A DNA stretch of 64,000 nucleotides from an uncultured Clostridia bacterium (GTDB lineage Bacteria; Bacillota; Clostridia; TANB77; CAG-508), in assembly GCA_934154515.1 (NCBI GenBank), contig CAKPGD010000001.1, positions 1-64,000 on the forward strand, read 5' to 3'. Shown one piece after another: positions 54,639 through 63,619 of the stretch. Positions within the stretch are counted from its first letter, which is position 1. Each line of letters opens with the position of its first letter. The translations under genes were made by a program, and so were the position numbers. Below the pieces are notes generated by a model. The model did no database searches and had not been told where the DNA came from. It saw only the letters and a list, made by a program, of their open reading frames with translations.

Positions 54639-55337
54639 CTAATTTAACTTTTGTGTTTTTAAGAATATGCTTTCATAATTTCCGTCACCAATTACAATAT
54701 GATCTAGTAATTGTATTCCTAATAATTTTGCACATTCATCCATTCTATTTGTCATTTCTATATCTGCATTGCTTGGTGTTGGGTCACCACTTGGATGATT
54801 ATGAACTATAATTACTTTTGGTACTTCCATTTTTACGGCTTCTTTTAGTATTTCTTTAGGTTGTACTACTATTGAGGATGTTCCTCCAATAGCAATATCT
54901 ATTATTTTTTGTATTACATTTTTACTATTTAATAATATAACCTTTAAAATTTCTTTCTTTTCATACCTTAGTTCTTCAATAAGCAAATTAGCTACATCTT
55001 TTGGAGTTTTTATTATTATTTTTTCGCTATTAATTGGCCTTGCTATTCTTTTTGCAAGTTCACATACTGCCTTTATTTGTATTGCTTTTACTCTTCCAAT
55101 TCCTTTTATTTTTGTTAGTTCTTCTATTGGTGTTTGCTCTAAAAATCTCATACTTTTACTTTCGTCTTTATTTATTGAAAGTATTTTTTGAGCTAATTGT
55201 ACTGCTGTTTCTTCTTTTGTTCCTGTTTTTATTATTATTGCTAATAGTTCTGAATTTGATAAAGTTTGTTCCCCATACATTTCTAACTTTTCGTATGGTC
55301 TTTCTGATATTGGTAATTCATTTAATTTTATTGGCAT
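54639..55337 (-). CDS. radC: RadC-family JAMM-domain protein
   Basis: A 232-residue protein. N-terminal helix-hairpin-helix-like part (LSNSELLAIIIKTGTKEETAVQLAQKIL, TKIKGIGRVKAIQIKAVCELAKRI) and C-terminal MPN/JAMM metalloprotease fold with HNHPSGDPTPSNADIEMT. The family was linked to DNA repair, but its activity is uncertain. It sits before mreB, a common Firmicute order, and follows the DUF4321 gene by about 50 bases. Confidence 0.94.
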   Translation of the reverse strand: MPIKLNELPISERPYEKLEMYGEQTLSNSELLAIIIKTGTKEETAVQLAQKILSINKDESKSMRFLEQTPIEELTKIKGIGRVKAIQIKAVCELAKRIARPINSEKIIIKTPKDVANLLIEELRYEKKEILKVILLNSKNVIQKIIDIAIGGTSSIVVQPKEILKEAVKMEVPKVIIVHNHPSGDPTPSNADIEMTNRMDECAKLLGIQLLDHIVIGDGNYESIFLKTQKLN

Positions 55338-55386
55338 AGTTTTTCCTTTCTATGCCCCTTTATTATTATTCCTCTTTTTTTAATTG

Positions 55387-55644
55387 TTAAACTTTTCTAT
55401 ATATAAATATCGCTAAAACTAGTCCTATAATGCTTGCAATATTTATTTTGAATACTAGTCCAAAAGTTATTTGCATTATGTTTAGGTCTAATTGAATAGG
55501 TGATGTTAATCCAAAACTTTGTCCATATGATAACCACCATAAAAAATCTACTTTCCCTGCTAATTCTCCAAGTAATCCCCCTATTACTAATCCTGAAAAT
55601 ATAAATAACATTAATATCCATATATTTTTTTCTCTTGTTGCCAT
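55387..55644 (-). CDS. DUF4321-type small membrane protein
   Basis: An 85-residue protein with two hydrophobic segments (ILMLFIFSGLVIGGLLGELAG and the C-terminal IASIIGLVLAIFIYRKV) around a short loop containing GLTSPIQLDLNIMQITFGLVFKIN. This matches the DUF4321 family of small clostridial membrane proteins often found beside radC and mreB. The role is unknown. It has a likely promoter just upstream. Confidence 0.88.
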   Translation of the reverse strand: MATREKNIWILMLFIFSGLVIGGLLGELAGKVDFLWWLSYGQSFGLTSPIQLDLNIMQITFGLVFKINIASIIGLVLAIFIYRKV

Positions 55645-55960
55645 TTTTATTCCTACCTTTCACTTATTTCCCTATGGAAATATTCTCTTTTGTTTTTTCT
55701 TCACATATTATATATGTAATTGTAATTTTTTTCAAGTAAAACAAGACAAAATTTACAATTTCTCTTTTATTTTTTCTAATGCTGTGTTATATTAATTAGT
55801 ACATTTAAAATTTCTTAGCATATAATATAGAAACAGATTAACTTTTACCATAAATTGTTCATTTATTTTTACTACTATTAGTGCTATAATTAATGTATAC
55901 AAAATTATTAAGGAATAATTGTTTTTACAATTACTTTCTAGTCAAATTGGAGGATTTATA
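55645..55960. other. Divergent intergenic region before mecA
   Basis: No gene seen. It contains the minus-strand promoter at 55707-55735 for DUF4321-radC. On the plus strand TATAAT at 55885-55890 is a possible -10 for mecA, but the -35 is poor (TTTATT). Confidence 0.6.
55707..55735 (-). promoter_or_regulatory. Promoter of the DUF4321-radC unit
   Basis: Minus-strand TTGAAA (55735-55730), 17-base spacer, TATAAT (55712-55707), about 63 bases before the DUF4321 start. Confidence 0.75.
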
Positions 55961-56587
55961 ATGCGTTTTGAAAAACTTAATGAAAATAAAATAAGAATCA
56001 CTCTAACAAATCAAGATTTAATACAAAAAAATATTGATTTTCATTCTTTTATGGCTGACCCTATTGAGTCTCAAAATTTATTTTTTGATATGTTAGATGA
56101 GGCTGAAGAAAAAATTGGTTTTAAAACTAAGGATTATCAAATTAGAATTGAGGCAATGCAAGTTAACGGTGGAGATTTTATTTTAACTGTTACAAGAAGT
56201 CTTCCTGAAGATAAAAAATCTTTGGATAATAAGAGAAAGGTACATATAAAAAGAAAACAAATTAATAATTTTAAGGATGAAGAAGCTATTTATAGTTTTG
56301 CATCTTTTGAAGATTTTTGTGCTTTTACAAATTTCTTAAATAATGCTAATATCAAGCTTTCTAATATTGCTAAAAATATTTCTTTATATGATTATAAAAA
56401 TGTGTATTACTTAGTATTTTCTAATATTAATTTAAATTATCCAGATATTAAAAAATTGTTTTCTGCTATTACTGAATTTGCTACTTATGTTAGTAGACCT
56501 GACTTATTTGTCACTAAACTTTCTGAAAATGGCAAGATAATAATGAAAAATAATGCTTTAAAAACTGCTATTAAGTTTTTTGCATAG
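55961..56587 (+). CDS. mecA: ClpC adaptor protein MecA
   Basis: About 208 residues. The N-terminus MRFEKLNENKIRITLTNQDL and region LFFDMLDEAEEKIGFK match MecA; the C-terminal half (FASFEDFCAFTNFL, SLYDYKNVYYLVF, EFATYVS) matches the ClpC-binding domain. MecA delivers substrates to ClpCP and controls competence and other stress regulators in Firmicutes. TTGGAGG precedes the ATG at 55961; the longer frame has no site. It is a single gene with a terminator. Confidence 0.9.
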   Translation: MRFEKLNENKIRITLTNQDLIQKNIDFHSFMADPIESQNLFFDMLDEAEEKIGFKTKDYQIRIEAMQVNGGDFILTVTRSLPEDKKSLDNKRKVHIKRKQINNFKDEEAIYSFASFEDFCAFTNFLNNANIKLSNIAKNISLYDYKNVYYLVFSNINLNYPDIKKLFSAITEFATYVSRPDLFVTKLSENGKIIMKNNALKTAIKFFA

Positions 56588-56627
56588 CAGATTGTATTAA
56601 TGATTTTGTTATTTGATTTATTACTAT

Positions 56628-56663
56628 AAAAGTCCAAACTATTTTGTTTTAGTTTGGACTTTT
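56628..56663. terminator. Bidirectional terminator between mecA and the Rpn-type gene
   Basis: Perfect 13-base arms AAAAGTCCAAACT and AGTTTGGACTTTT with a 10-base loop and T-runs on both sides, between two convergent genes. Confidence 0.92.
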
Positions 56664-56667
56664 TGTT

Positions 56668-57564
56668 TTAATATAAATCTTCAATTTCTTTGTTACTTAA
56701 TCCTGTTATGTCTATTATATCTTCAATAGGCATTTTAATTTTTATTAATTTCTTTGCTATTTCTATTTGAGCTTTTTTTATTCCTTTTTTCTCTCCGTCA
56801 TCAATTCCTGCTGCATATATTGACTTTTCATCCATTATTGCTTTATCTCTTAGCTCTGCAAGTTTTCTTAGTTTCTCGTCTTTACTCATTTTTACTATTT
56901 CTACTGTCGCCTCTTTTATATTTTCATTTTTTTCCACTATTTCTTGCACATCCATATCATTTGGATTATTTAAAAATAACAACCATTGTGCTTTCTCATT
57001 TGTCTTATCTTTTTGGTATTCCTCTCGTACTTTACTTAATTCTATTATACAAATTTCAATTTTGTCTGTCAATACCATTTCTCTATGTTCTTTCTCTCTT
57101 AAATTCCATACTGTCTCCATTTGTTTTAACTTCTTTGTTATCTCTATATTATAGTCTACTATTGCTACTATTACTACTTTTTTTGCTTTATTATAATCTT
57201 TCCCTTTTTGTATTTCTATTTCATATAACTTTGAAAAATAAAATAGTAGCCTTTCGGCTAAATTTTTTTGATTTATCAGTTGTACTTCTATATCTATTTT
57301 TTCTTTTCCATTTATATCTGCTTCTAAGTCTAATATTCCTAGTTTATCTTCTGGTCTTTCTCTAAATAATTCTTTCATATCATTTATTTGTAGACTTTCT
57401 ATTTCTTCATCTAACATCGCTGATATAAAATTTTTTGTTATATTTTCATTCTTTTGCGTAAATAGGCTCTGAAATACTATATCATTCTTTGGCTTTAATA
57501 GTTCCTTTACTTTTCCTCCTTCATCTATAAGCTTTGTTTCTAATTTTTTCTCTCTTTTATTCAT
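56668..57564 (-). CDS. Rpn-family PD-(D/E)XK nuclease/putative transposase
   Basis: A 298-residue protein with LLKPKNDIVFQSLFTQKNE at the start and the nuclease core ILDLEADINGKEKIDIEVQLINQKNLAERLLFYFSKLYEIE, where D and ExQ supply the PD-(D/E)XK site. The C-terminal half is helical (MDEKSIYAAGIDDGEKKGIKKAQIEIAKKLI). Rpn proteins are DNA nucleases reported to promote RecA-independent recombination; they are often multi-copy and labelled transposases. No transposon ends were proven, but a long inverted repeat lies about 175-220 bases upstream. AGGAGG precedes the start. Confidence 0.88.
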   Translation of the reverse strand: MNKREKKLETKLIDEGGKVKELLKPKNDIVFQSLFTQKNENITKNFISAMLDEEIESLQINDMKELFRERPEDKLGILDLEADINGKEKIDIEVQLINQKNLAERLLFYFSKLYEIEIQKGKDYNKAKKVVIVAIVDYNIEITKKLKQMETVWNLREKEHREMVLTDKIEICIIELSKVREEYQKDKTNEKAQWLLFLNNPNDMDVQEIVEKNENIKEATVEIVKMSKDEKLRKLAELRDKAIMDEKSIYAAGIDDGEKKGIKKAQIEIAKKLIKIKMPIEDIIDITGLSNKEIEDLY

Positions 57565-57738
57565 TAGTAATTCCTCCTTTAATTTTATTTTATATTTAAT
57601 ATCAAAAGATTCTTTTCTTCATAAATAAAATTACTAACCTACAAAATAATTTTCTTTTTTCTGGAAACCTAAAGAACTAAATTTTATATTAGATTTTAAG
57701 ATTTAATTTTTTGAAAAAATATGTTTTGAAAAAAATTT

Positions 57739-57783
57739 TTGACTAAAAATATAATATGGTTATTATACTATATTTTTAGTCAA
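57739..57783. repeat. 15-base perfect inverted repeat upstream of the Rpn-type gene
   Basis: TTGACTAAAAATATA at 57739-57753 and its exact complement at 57769-57783 surround a 15-base AT-rich centre. It lies in the 266-base gap between the Rpn-type gene and the M23 peptidase gene. It could be a mobile-element end, an operator or a weak bidirectional terminator for the M23 gene. Confidence 0.8.
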
Positions 57784-57830
57784 TTGTATATAATAATATT
57801 TCGTCTTATTTTTGCATTTTTCGACATTTT

Positions 57831-58832
57831 TTAATATAAGTAATTTTGTGGATTTTGTGCTACGCCATTTACTCTTATCTCTAAGTGCAAATGATTTCCC
57901 GTTGAGTTACCTGTATTTCCTACTGTTGCTATTGCTTGCCCTTGAGATACGTATTGACCTGGGCTTACAAGTAAACTTGTGCAATGACCATATAGTGTAG
58001 ATATTCCGTTTCCATGTGATATCATAACATAGTTTCCATATCCTCCACTATATCCATATTGTGCAACAGTTACTGTACCTGATGCAGCAGCTACTATTGT
58101 TGTTCCTTTTGCTGCTCCTATATCTATACCTTTATGACTTCTTCCCCATCTTGAACCGAATCTTGAAGTTACTGTTCCAGATACTGGTCTTATTAAAGAT
58201 ATTCCTAAACTTACTACTTTACTAGAAGAATTAACTCCTGATGCAGCAACCGCTGATGATTTTGATGCTACATACGTTCTTACGACTTTTTTTTCATATA
58301 AATCTGCTACTGTTTGTTCAACTGTTGCAAATTCTACTAATTCTGTTCCATATTTTTCTAATATTCCAAGACTATCTTTATTTTTACTATCTTTTTTCTT
58401 TAATTGATCTATAATATCTTCGGCTTCCGTAAAATTTGCCACATATTTTTTTTCTTCATTATCTACTGTTATTGCATAATATTTATAATATTGTGTACCT
58501 TGTGAAATTACTTTTTCAAAAATTTCATCGTCATTTGCAACAATATTCTTTTTTAGTAGGCATAGTTTGTATTGTGGTAATTCGTCTATGTCTACAAAAG
58601 CAACATTTTCACCATTTCCTCTTTCTATATAATTGTTTATTTTTTCTTGAAGTTTGCTTTTATTTTCGCTATATCCTATCATCTCTCCATTTAATGTTAC
58701 ACTATATATTGGTTTGTATACAGATGATATAATTCCAATTATTAAGAACGTTGCTATTGCTAATATTATTATAAATTTAGTACATTTTCTTATTTGAATA
58801 ACGGTCTTTTTTAATTTACTAATTTTAAACAA
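57831..58832 (-). CDS. M23-family peptidase, membrane-anchored
   Basis: About 333 residues. A basic start and one membrane helix (about 20-40) precede a clostridial N-terminal domain (YSVTLNGEMIGYSENKSKLQEKINNYI, FTEAEDIIDQLKKK). The C-terminal M23/LytM domain (about 215-333) keeps the zinc site: RSHKGIDIG (His and Asp) and NHLHLEI, plus YGHCTSLLVSPGQYV. It probably cuts peptidoglycan peptides or regulates an amidase. The start is uncertain: the TTG abuts GGGAG, while an ATT four codons in is better spaced. Confidence 0.9.
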   Translation of the reverse strand: MFKISKLKKTVIQIRKCTKFIIILAIATFLIIGIISSVYKPIYSVTLNGEMIGYSENKSKLQEKINNYIERGNGENVAFVDIDELPQYKLCLLKKNIVANDDEIFEKVISQGTQYYKYYAITVDNEEKKYVANFTEAEDIIDQLKKKDSKNKDSLGILEKYGTELVEFATVEQTVADLYEKKVVRTYVASKSSAVAASGVNSSSKVVSLGISLIRPVSGTVTSRFGSRWGRSHKGIDIGAAKGTTIVAAASGTVTVAQYGYSGGYGNYVMISHGNGISTLYGHCTSLLVSPGQYVSQGQAIATVGNTGNSTGNHLHLEIRVNGVAQNPQNYLY

Positions 58833-58854
58833 CTCCCTTACTTTTACTTATTCT

Positions 58855-58883
58855 ATAATATATTATTTTAGTATTTTTTTCAA
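58855..58883 (-). promoter_or_regulatory. Likely promoter of the M23 peptidase gene
   Basis: Minus-strand TTGAAA (58883-58878), 17-base spacer, TATTAT (58860-58855), close to the start codon, so the leader would be short (about 15-25 bases). Confidence 0.6.
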
Positions 58884-59063
58884 TACTATTTTTAATATTT
58901 TTTAATGTTCCGTAAGGTTTCTCTTTGTTTTTCATTCATTTCTAAGCATTTTTGACGCAGTGTTCTTTTTTTATATTTTTGTTTTATATTGTTTTTTTGT
59001 TATTTTGTATTTTATATTTTATTATTTTATTTTTATTACTTTTTCGACTTTATTATAATCTAA

Positions 59064-59103
59064 AAATAGAGTTGAGTACTATTTTTAGTAAACAACTCTA
59101 TTT
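59064..59103. terminator. Terminator of the second coat-protein gene
   Basis: Arms AAATAGAGTTG and CAACTCTATTT with an 18-base loop that can form a smaller inner stem, and T-runs on both sides. It follows directly after the CotF-like gene's stop. Confidence 0.85.
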
Positions 59104-59105
59104 TT

Positions 59106-59348
59106 TTATTGTAATTCATTTTTTACAGTTTGTATTTCTGTTACAGTTGCTGGTTGTGCTGGTTTATAATATCCTTTAGCTTGGGCAACTTTAAATAATT
59201 CATATTGAAAGCTTTCATCATTATTTCTAATTTGTTGTATTGTTTGTCTTAAACTCATATTCTCTGCTTCTGAAATAACTCCTTGATATGTTGTTAGACT
59301 AGCTTTTACGTTGTCTAAAATGTCATTTACCATTGTTTTTTCGTCCAC
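59106..59348 (-). CDS. CotF-like spore coat protein
   Basis: An 80-residue helical protein with VNDILDNVKASLTTYQGVISEAENMSLRQTIQQIRNNDESFQYELFKVAQAKGYYKPA, the signature of the C-terminal half of CotF-family coat proteins (helices then KGYYKPA). Predicted to be packed in the spore coat. It lies 87 bases after a second, related small gene, an arrangement usual in Clostridia. AGGAGG precedes the start. Confidence 0.9.
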   Translation of the reverse strand: MDEKTMVNDILDNVKASLTTYQGVISEAENMSLRQTIQQIRNNDESFQYELFKVAQAKGYYKPAQPATVTEIQTVKNELQ

Positions 59349-59435
59349 TTTTAATTCCTCCTTTTGTTTTTGTAGATTTATTCTATTTTGATATCTATAA
59401 AAAGTATCAAAAAGAAAATGTTCTTTTTAGAACAA

Positions 59436-59624
59436 TTAAATATTTAAAAATGTCATAAGTTTTTGTTTTGTATTTAAAGCATCTTGTGCTGATTTTGTAA
59501 ACATTTGCTTAATTTGTGGATCTACTGCTTGTGAAGCATACGTATTTAATTTTTGGTATGATGTCTCATGTGCACCTATTAGATGTCTTAAATTTTGTAG
59601 TTCTACTTGATTTAAATCTGCCAT
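59436..59624 (-). CDS. Small CotF-related spore coat protein
   Basis: A 62-residue helical protein (LNQVELQNLRHLIGAHETSYQKLNTYASQAVDPQIKQMFTKSAQDALNTKQKLMTFL). It resembles the N-terminal helices of CotF-type proteins and the ferritin-like small coat proteins of Clostridia. It precedes the longer CotF-like gene on the same strand and they probably work together. An AAAGGAAGG site precedes the ATG. Confidence 0.85.
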   Translation of the reverse strand: MADLNQVELQNLRHLIGAHETSYQKLNTYASQAVDPQIKQMFTKSAQDALNTKQKLMTFLNI

Positions 59625-59701
59625 TTTTATCCTTCCTTTCTTATTTATTCTTTTTTATTATTTACTTATTCTCTATTTTTATTCAAAAGTTTTTTGCACA
59701 T

Positions 59702-59729
59702 ATAAAAAGTCCTCCTGTATGGAGAACTT
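59702..59729 (-). terminator. Terminator of pcrA
   Basis: Arms AAGTCCTCC and GGAGAACTT (one mismatch), 5-base loop; TTTTT follows on the minus strand, between pcrA and the coat genes. Confidence 0.75.
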
Positions 59730-59814
59730 CTCTGTATTTTTATTTTATGCATTCTTTAGTTTTAAGTATTTAAAATCTAATTTTATAATAATATTTTTTA
59801 GCATTATCTGACTT

Positions 59815-62160
59815 TTAGTTTATTATTTCTAAACCAGCAAATTTTGCCATTAAACGTTTATGTCCTACTTTATCGAAGTTGATGTCGACTTTAGCATCAT
59901 CTCCTTCTTGTTCTACATAATTTATCGTTCCTTCTCCAAACTTTTTATGATATACTCTTTGTCCTGCTTCATATTTTGATATATCTGTTTTTTCTTCTTT
60001 TTTATTTAAAGAATTTAAGAAACTTTCTGCAGTTCTAAAGGCAAAACCTGTAGTTGTATCCACTTTTTTTGCAGAACCTGTTGATAAGTTATTTGGTGTA
60101 GATGCTGCAACATAACTTGAAGATGGGTCTTCAAATTTATATGTTTTAACTTTTCCAGAATAATTTGTTCCATAACTCCATCCATAGTTTGAGTCTTCAA
60201 AATTATCAAATGAATTGCTATCTGATTTTGCAATTTCTTCATATCCATCTAGTAAATCTTCTGGTATTTCTTTTACAAATCTAGATATTGAATTATAGCT
60301 TGTTGAGCCGAATATAGTTCTATGTTTTGCACAAGTTATGTATAAATATTGTTTTGCTCTTGTTATTCCTACATAAAATAGACGTCTTTCTTCTTCTAAT
60401 TCTTTAGGCTCTCCTATTGATTTATAACCTGGGAATATTCCTTCTTCCATTCCTACTAGGAATACTACTGGGAATTCTAGTCCTTTTGCACTGTGAAGCG
60501 TCATTAAAGTAACCATATCATCTGTTTCTTCTAAATTGTCTATATCACTTGATAGTGTAATTCCTTCTAAGAAGTCATTTAATGTATTTTCTGCTTCTTG
60601 TTTTTCAAATTCCATTGCTACTGTCATTAATTCTTCCAAGTTTTCTATTCTACTTTCAGCTTCAATTGTGTTTTCTAATTCTAATGCTTTTGTATATCCA
60701 GATTCTCTTAGTACTTCCGTTAATAGCTCTGAAACTGAAAGTGAATCTTTCTTTTCTTGCATTTCGTCTATTAATTTTACAAAATCTCTTGAATTTGCAA
60801 AAACTCTGTTTAGAGCATATTTATCCGCATTTTTTATTATCTCATACATTAAAACTCCACTGTTTTCAGATAGTTCTTGTATATTGTCTAGGCTTGTCTT
60901 TCCAATTCCACGTTTTGGCTCATTTATTACTCTTTTTAAAGCGATATTATCTGACGTATTTGCTATTAATCTTAGGTAGCTAAGTGCATCTTTTATTTCT
61001 TTTCTTTCATAGAATTTTAGTCCTCCAATTACTTTGTATGGAATACCTTCTCTATTTAAAATATCTTCTATTGCTCTTGATTGAGAGTTCATTCTATATA
61101 GTACTGAAAAATCTGAATATTTATAGTATTCTTCTGTTTTTAAATGATTTATTTGTTCTACTATATATCTTGCTTCATCATATTCGTCGTCACCTTTATA
61201 AATGCAAGGTAGCTTTCCTTCATCATTTTCTGTCCATAGTTTTTTGTCATATTTATTCTCGTTATGCTTTATTACTGCATTTGCTGCTTTTAATATATTT
61301 CCTGTACATCTGTAATTTTGTTCTAGTTTTATAATTTTTGTTCCAGGAAAGTCTTTTTCGAAGTTTAAGATATTTGTTATATCTGCCCCTCTAAAGCTAT
61401 AAATTCCTTGGTCATTATCTCCTACAACTGTTATGTTTCCGTAGTAAGATGCAAGCATTGTTACTAATGTAAATTGAGCCTTATTGGTATCTTGGTATTC
61501 ATCTACCAAAACATATTTGAATTTTTGTGAATAATATTCTAATACATCTTGATTTTCTGCTAATATTTTTATTGTGTAATTTATAATGTCATCAAAATCT
61601 ATTGCATTATTTTCTTTTAGACGTTTTTGATATAAACTATATATTTCTGCAATTTTACTTTTTCTAAAGTCTCCATCATATTTTACTGCATATGCCTTTG
61701 GCTCTAGCATTTCATTTTTTGCATTGCTAATTTCTGATAAAACACTTCTATCTGAAAATGTTTTATCATCTATATTTAACGTTTTTAAGCACTCTTTCAT
61801 TAATGTTTTTTGGTCTGAAGTATCAAATATTATAAATGATGATTCAAAACCTATTCTATCTATAAATTTTCTTAGTATACGCACACAAATAGAGTGGAAC
61901 GTTCCTATCCACATATCTTTTACTGCATCTCCTACTAAGTTTTCTATTCTTTCTTTCATTTCATTTGCTGCTTTATTTGTAAAAGTTATTGCAAGTATAT
62001 TCCATGGAAGTACCTTTTTTTCTGACATTAAATATGCTATTTTGTGTGTTAATACTTTTGTTTTTCCACTTCCTGCCCCTGCAATTACCAAACATGGTCC
62101 TTCTGTGTTTAATACAGCTTCCTTTTGTTTATCATTTAATCCTTCTATCAATTCTTGCAT
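59815..62160 (-). CDS. pcrA: ATP-dependent DNA helicase PcrA/UvrD
   Basis: About 781 residues, a superfamily 1A helicase. Motifs: LNDKQKEAV, Walker A GAGSGKTKVLTHKIAYL, LAITFTNKAANEM, FKYVLVDEYQDTN, VGDNDQGIYSFRGA, EQNYRCTGNIL, MTLHSAKGLEFPVVFLVGMEEG and YVGITRAK. The C-terminal tail with RVYHKKFGEGTINYVE and VDINFDKVGHKRLMAKFAGLE matches PcrA, which binds RNA polymerase. It acts in repair and removal of replication roadblocks. The ATG at 62160 is chosen because the GGAGAA site inside the upstream in-frame ATG codons is correctly spaced for it. Confidence 0.95.
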   Translation of the reverse strand: MQELIEGLNDKQKEAVLNTEGPCLVIAGAGSGKTKVLTHKIAYLMSEKKVLPWNILAITFTNKAANEMKERIENLVGDAVKDMWIGTFHSICVRILRKFIDRIGFESSFIIFDTSDQKTLMKECLKTLNIDDKTFSDRSVLSEISNAKNEMLEPKAYAVKYDGDFRKSKIAEIYSLYQKRLKENNAIDFDDIINYTIKILAENQDVLEYYSQKFKYVLVDEYQDTNKAQFTLVTMLASYYGNITVVGDNDQGIYSFRGADITNILNFEKDFPGTKIIKLEQNYRCTGNILKAANAVIKHNENKYDKKLWTENDEGKLPCIYKGDDEYDEARYIVEQINHLKTEEYYKYSDFSVLYRMNSQSRAIEDILNREGIPYKVIGGLKFYERKEIKDALSYLRLIANTSDNIALKRVINEPKRGIGKTSLDNIQELSENSGVLMYEIIKNADKYALNRVFANSRDFVKLIDEMQEKKDSLSVSELLTEVLRESGYTKALELENTIEAESRIENLEELMTVAMEFEKQEAENTLNDFLEGITLSSDIDNLEETDDMVTLMTLHSAKGLEFPVVFLVGMEEGIFPGYKSIGEPKELEEERRLFYVGITRAKQYLYITCAKHRTIFGSTSYNSISRFVKEIPEDLLDGYEEIAKSDSNSFDNFEDSNYGWSYGTNYSGKVKTYKFEDPSSSYVAASTPNNLSTGSAKKVDTTTGFAFRTAESFLNSLNKKEEKTDISKYEAGQRVYHKKFGEGTINYVEQEGDDAKVDINFDKVGHKRLMAKFAGLEIIN

Positions 62161-62300
62161 TTTGATTTTCTCCATTTCTTATTGACGTATTTTATAATTT
62201 TGTTCATAACATATTTAGTCTATACTATTTTTTCTCACTTGTCTAGCGAACATTTAATTTTTTACTAAAAATTAGTTTGCATTTTTTGGAGATTTATTTT

Positions 62301-62765
62301 TTAGAATTTATTTTTTATTATATAAATAATTTTTTCTAAGCATACTTCTATTTCTTCAGCACAATTTTGGTATACGTTCATGTCATATCCCCATGGATCT
62401 TTTATATCCATATCTTGTCCATTTTTATCTAATTTTGCATATTCCTTCATTGTAAATACTTTTTCTTTTAGTTTTGGATATAAATATAATACTGTTTCTT
62501 TGTGTGATTCTGTTGCACAAAGTATAATATCCATTTCTTCTATTTTTGAATTTTTTATATTTGTTGCTCTATGTTCTTCTATATTTACATCATAATATTT
62601 TGCCGCTTCTATTGCATTATAAGTTGCATAGTCGCCATCTTCAGCATATATTCCACATGAATATATATCTAAATCTAACTTGTTATCTTTTGCCAACTTT
62701 TTCATCATTCCTTCTGCCATTGCGCTCCTGCATATATTACCTGTACATATAAACATTATTTTCAT
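62301..62765 (-). CDS. Low-molecular-weight protein phosphatase
   Basis: A 154-residue protein with the P-loop MFICTGNICRSAMAEGMM (CxxxxxR-S) at the N-terminus and the general-acid motif DIKDPWGYDMNVYQ near residue 120. These match low-molecular-weight Tyr/Arg phosphatases (YwlE/Wzb type). In Firmicutes YwlE-type enzymes reverse McsB arginine phosphorylation or act on BY-kinases; which applies here is unknown, though mecA/ClpC-type regulation is nearby. AGGAGG precedes the ATG. Confidence 0.92.
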   Translation of the reverse strand: MKIMFICTGNICRSAMAEGMMKKLAKDNKLDLDIYSCGIYAEDGDYATYNAIEAAKYYDVNIEEHRATNIKNSKIEEMDIILCATESHKETVLYLYPKLKEKVFTMKEYAKLDKNGQDMDIKDPWGYDMNVYQNCAEEIEVCLEKIIYIIKNKF

Positions 62766-62835
62766 TTGCTTTTCCTCCTATTTCTTTTGTATTATATCAG
62801 TTTTATAATTATATGCCAATACTTTTATCTAATCT

Positions 62836-62874
62836 AAGCGGAACTAAATTGGCCTGACCCAAATAGTTCCGCTT
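62836..62874. other. GC-rich hairpin at the 3' end of the ZIP gene
   Basis: Arms AAGCGGAACTA and TAGTTCCGCTT with an inner TTGG/CCAA stem form a stable 39-base hairpin that overlaps the ZIP stop codon. There is no T-run on the minus strand, so it may be a processing or mRNA-stability element rather than a classic terminator. Confidence 0.7.
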
Positions 62875-63613
62875 ATAGACTCATTGCTATCATTCCAAGT
62901 AAAAAGCCAAATATGTTTCCTATGGCCGTTAATTTACCATTATATAAACTGTTTGATTCTGGTATTAATTCTCCTGAAACTATGTATAACATTGCTCCTG
63001 CTGCAAAACTTAAGCATATTGCTATTACGTTTTGAGAGATTCCTCCAACTAGTGCTCCAAAGAATGCTCCTATTCCTGTTGTTACCCCAGATAATATAAC
63101 ATAAAAGACTACCTTTATTGGATTCATTCCTCCATTTTTCATTGGAACTGCCATACTTATTCCTTCTGGTATGTCATGTAAGCATATTGCTATTGCAAGT
63201 GAATATCCTAATGTTAGTGATGCTCCAAAACCTGAGCCTATTGCTAAACCTTCTGGAAAATTATGAAGAGCTAATCCTATGCTTACTATTATTCCTGTTT
63301 TTAATAAAGAATTATTATTGAATCTTTTGTTTTTTAAACTAAATTTATTTTCTACTAATATATCACATAATATCATAATTATTATTCCTGCGATAATTCC
63401 TATAAGTACGCTAAATATATTTGATATTTCCATTGCTTCTGGTATTAAGTCGAAACATACTATTGCAAGCATTAATCCTGATGCAAATGATAATATAGAG
63501 CTAAGAAATTTGTTAGATGTTTTTTTAAAGCATACTCCTATTATTCCTCCTATTGTTGTTCCAAATGTTCCAAAAAATAATCCTATTAACGTTGTTTTTA
63601 ATATTTCATTCAA
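62873..63613 (-). CDS. ZIP-family metal transporter
   Basis: A 246-residue, eight-helix transporter. The metal-binding helices carry ALHNFPEGLAIGSGF and CLHDIPEGISMAVPM, the H/E-rich motifs of ZupT/GufA ZIP proteins that bring in zinc and related divalent ions. Helix 1 region (GLFFGTFGTTIGGIIGV) also fits. The start is TTG, 7 bases after GGGGTG. That ribosome site lies inside a long hairpin, suggesting translational control. It follows prfA by about 97 bases. Confidence 0.93.
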   Translation of the reverse strand: MNEILKTTLIGLFFGTFGTTIGGIIGVCFKKTSNKFLSSILSFASGLMLAIVCFDLIPEAMEISNIFSVLIGIIAGIIIMILCDILVENKFSLKNKRFNNNSLLKTGIIVSIGLALHNFPEGLAIGSGFGASLTLGYSLAIAICLHDIPEGISMAVPMKNGGMNPIKVVFYVILSGVTTGIGAFFGALVGGISQNVIAICLSFAAGAMLYIVSGELIPESNSLYNGKLTAIGNIFGFLLGMIAMSL

Positions 63614-63619
63614 ATTAAA

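Noticed and set aside
56668..57783. Rpn-type gene considered as an intact insertion sequence
   Set aside because: The inverted repeat has both arms on one side of the gene, and no matching end or target duplication was seen on the other side.
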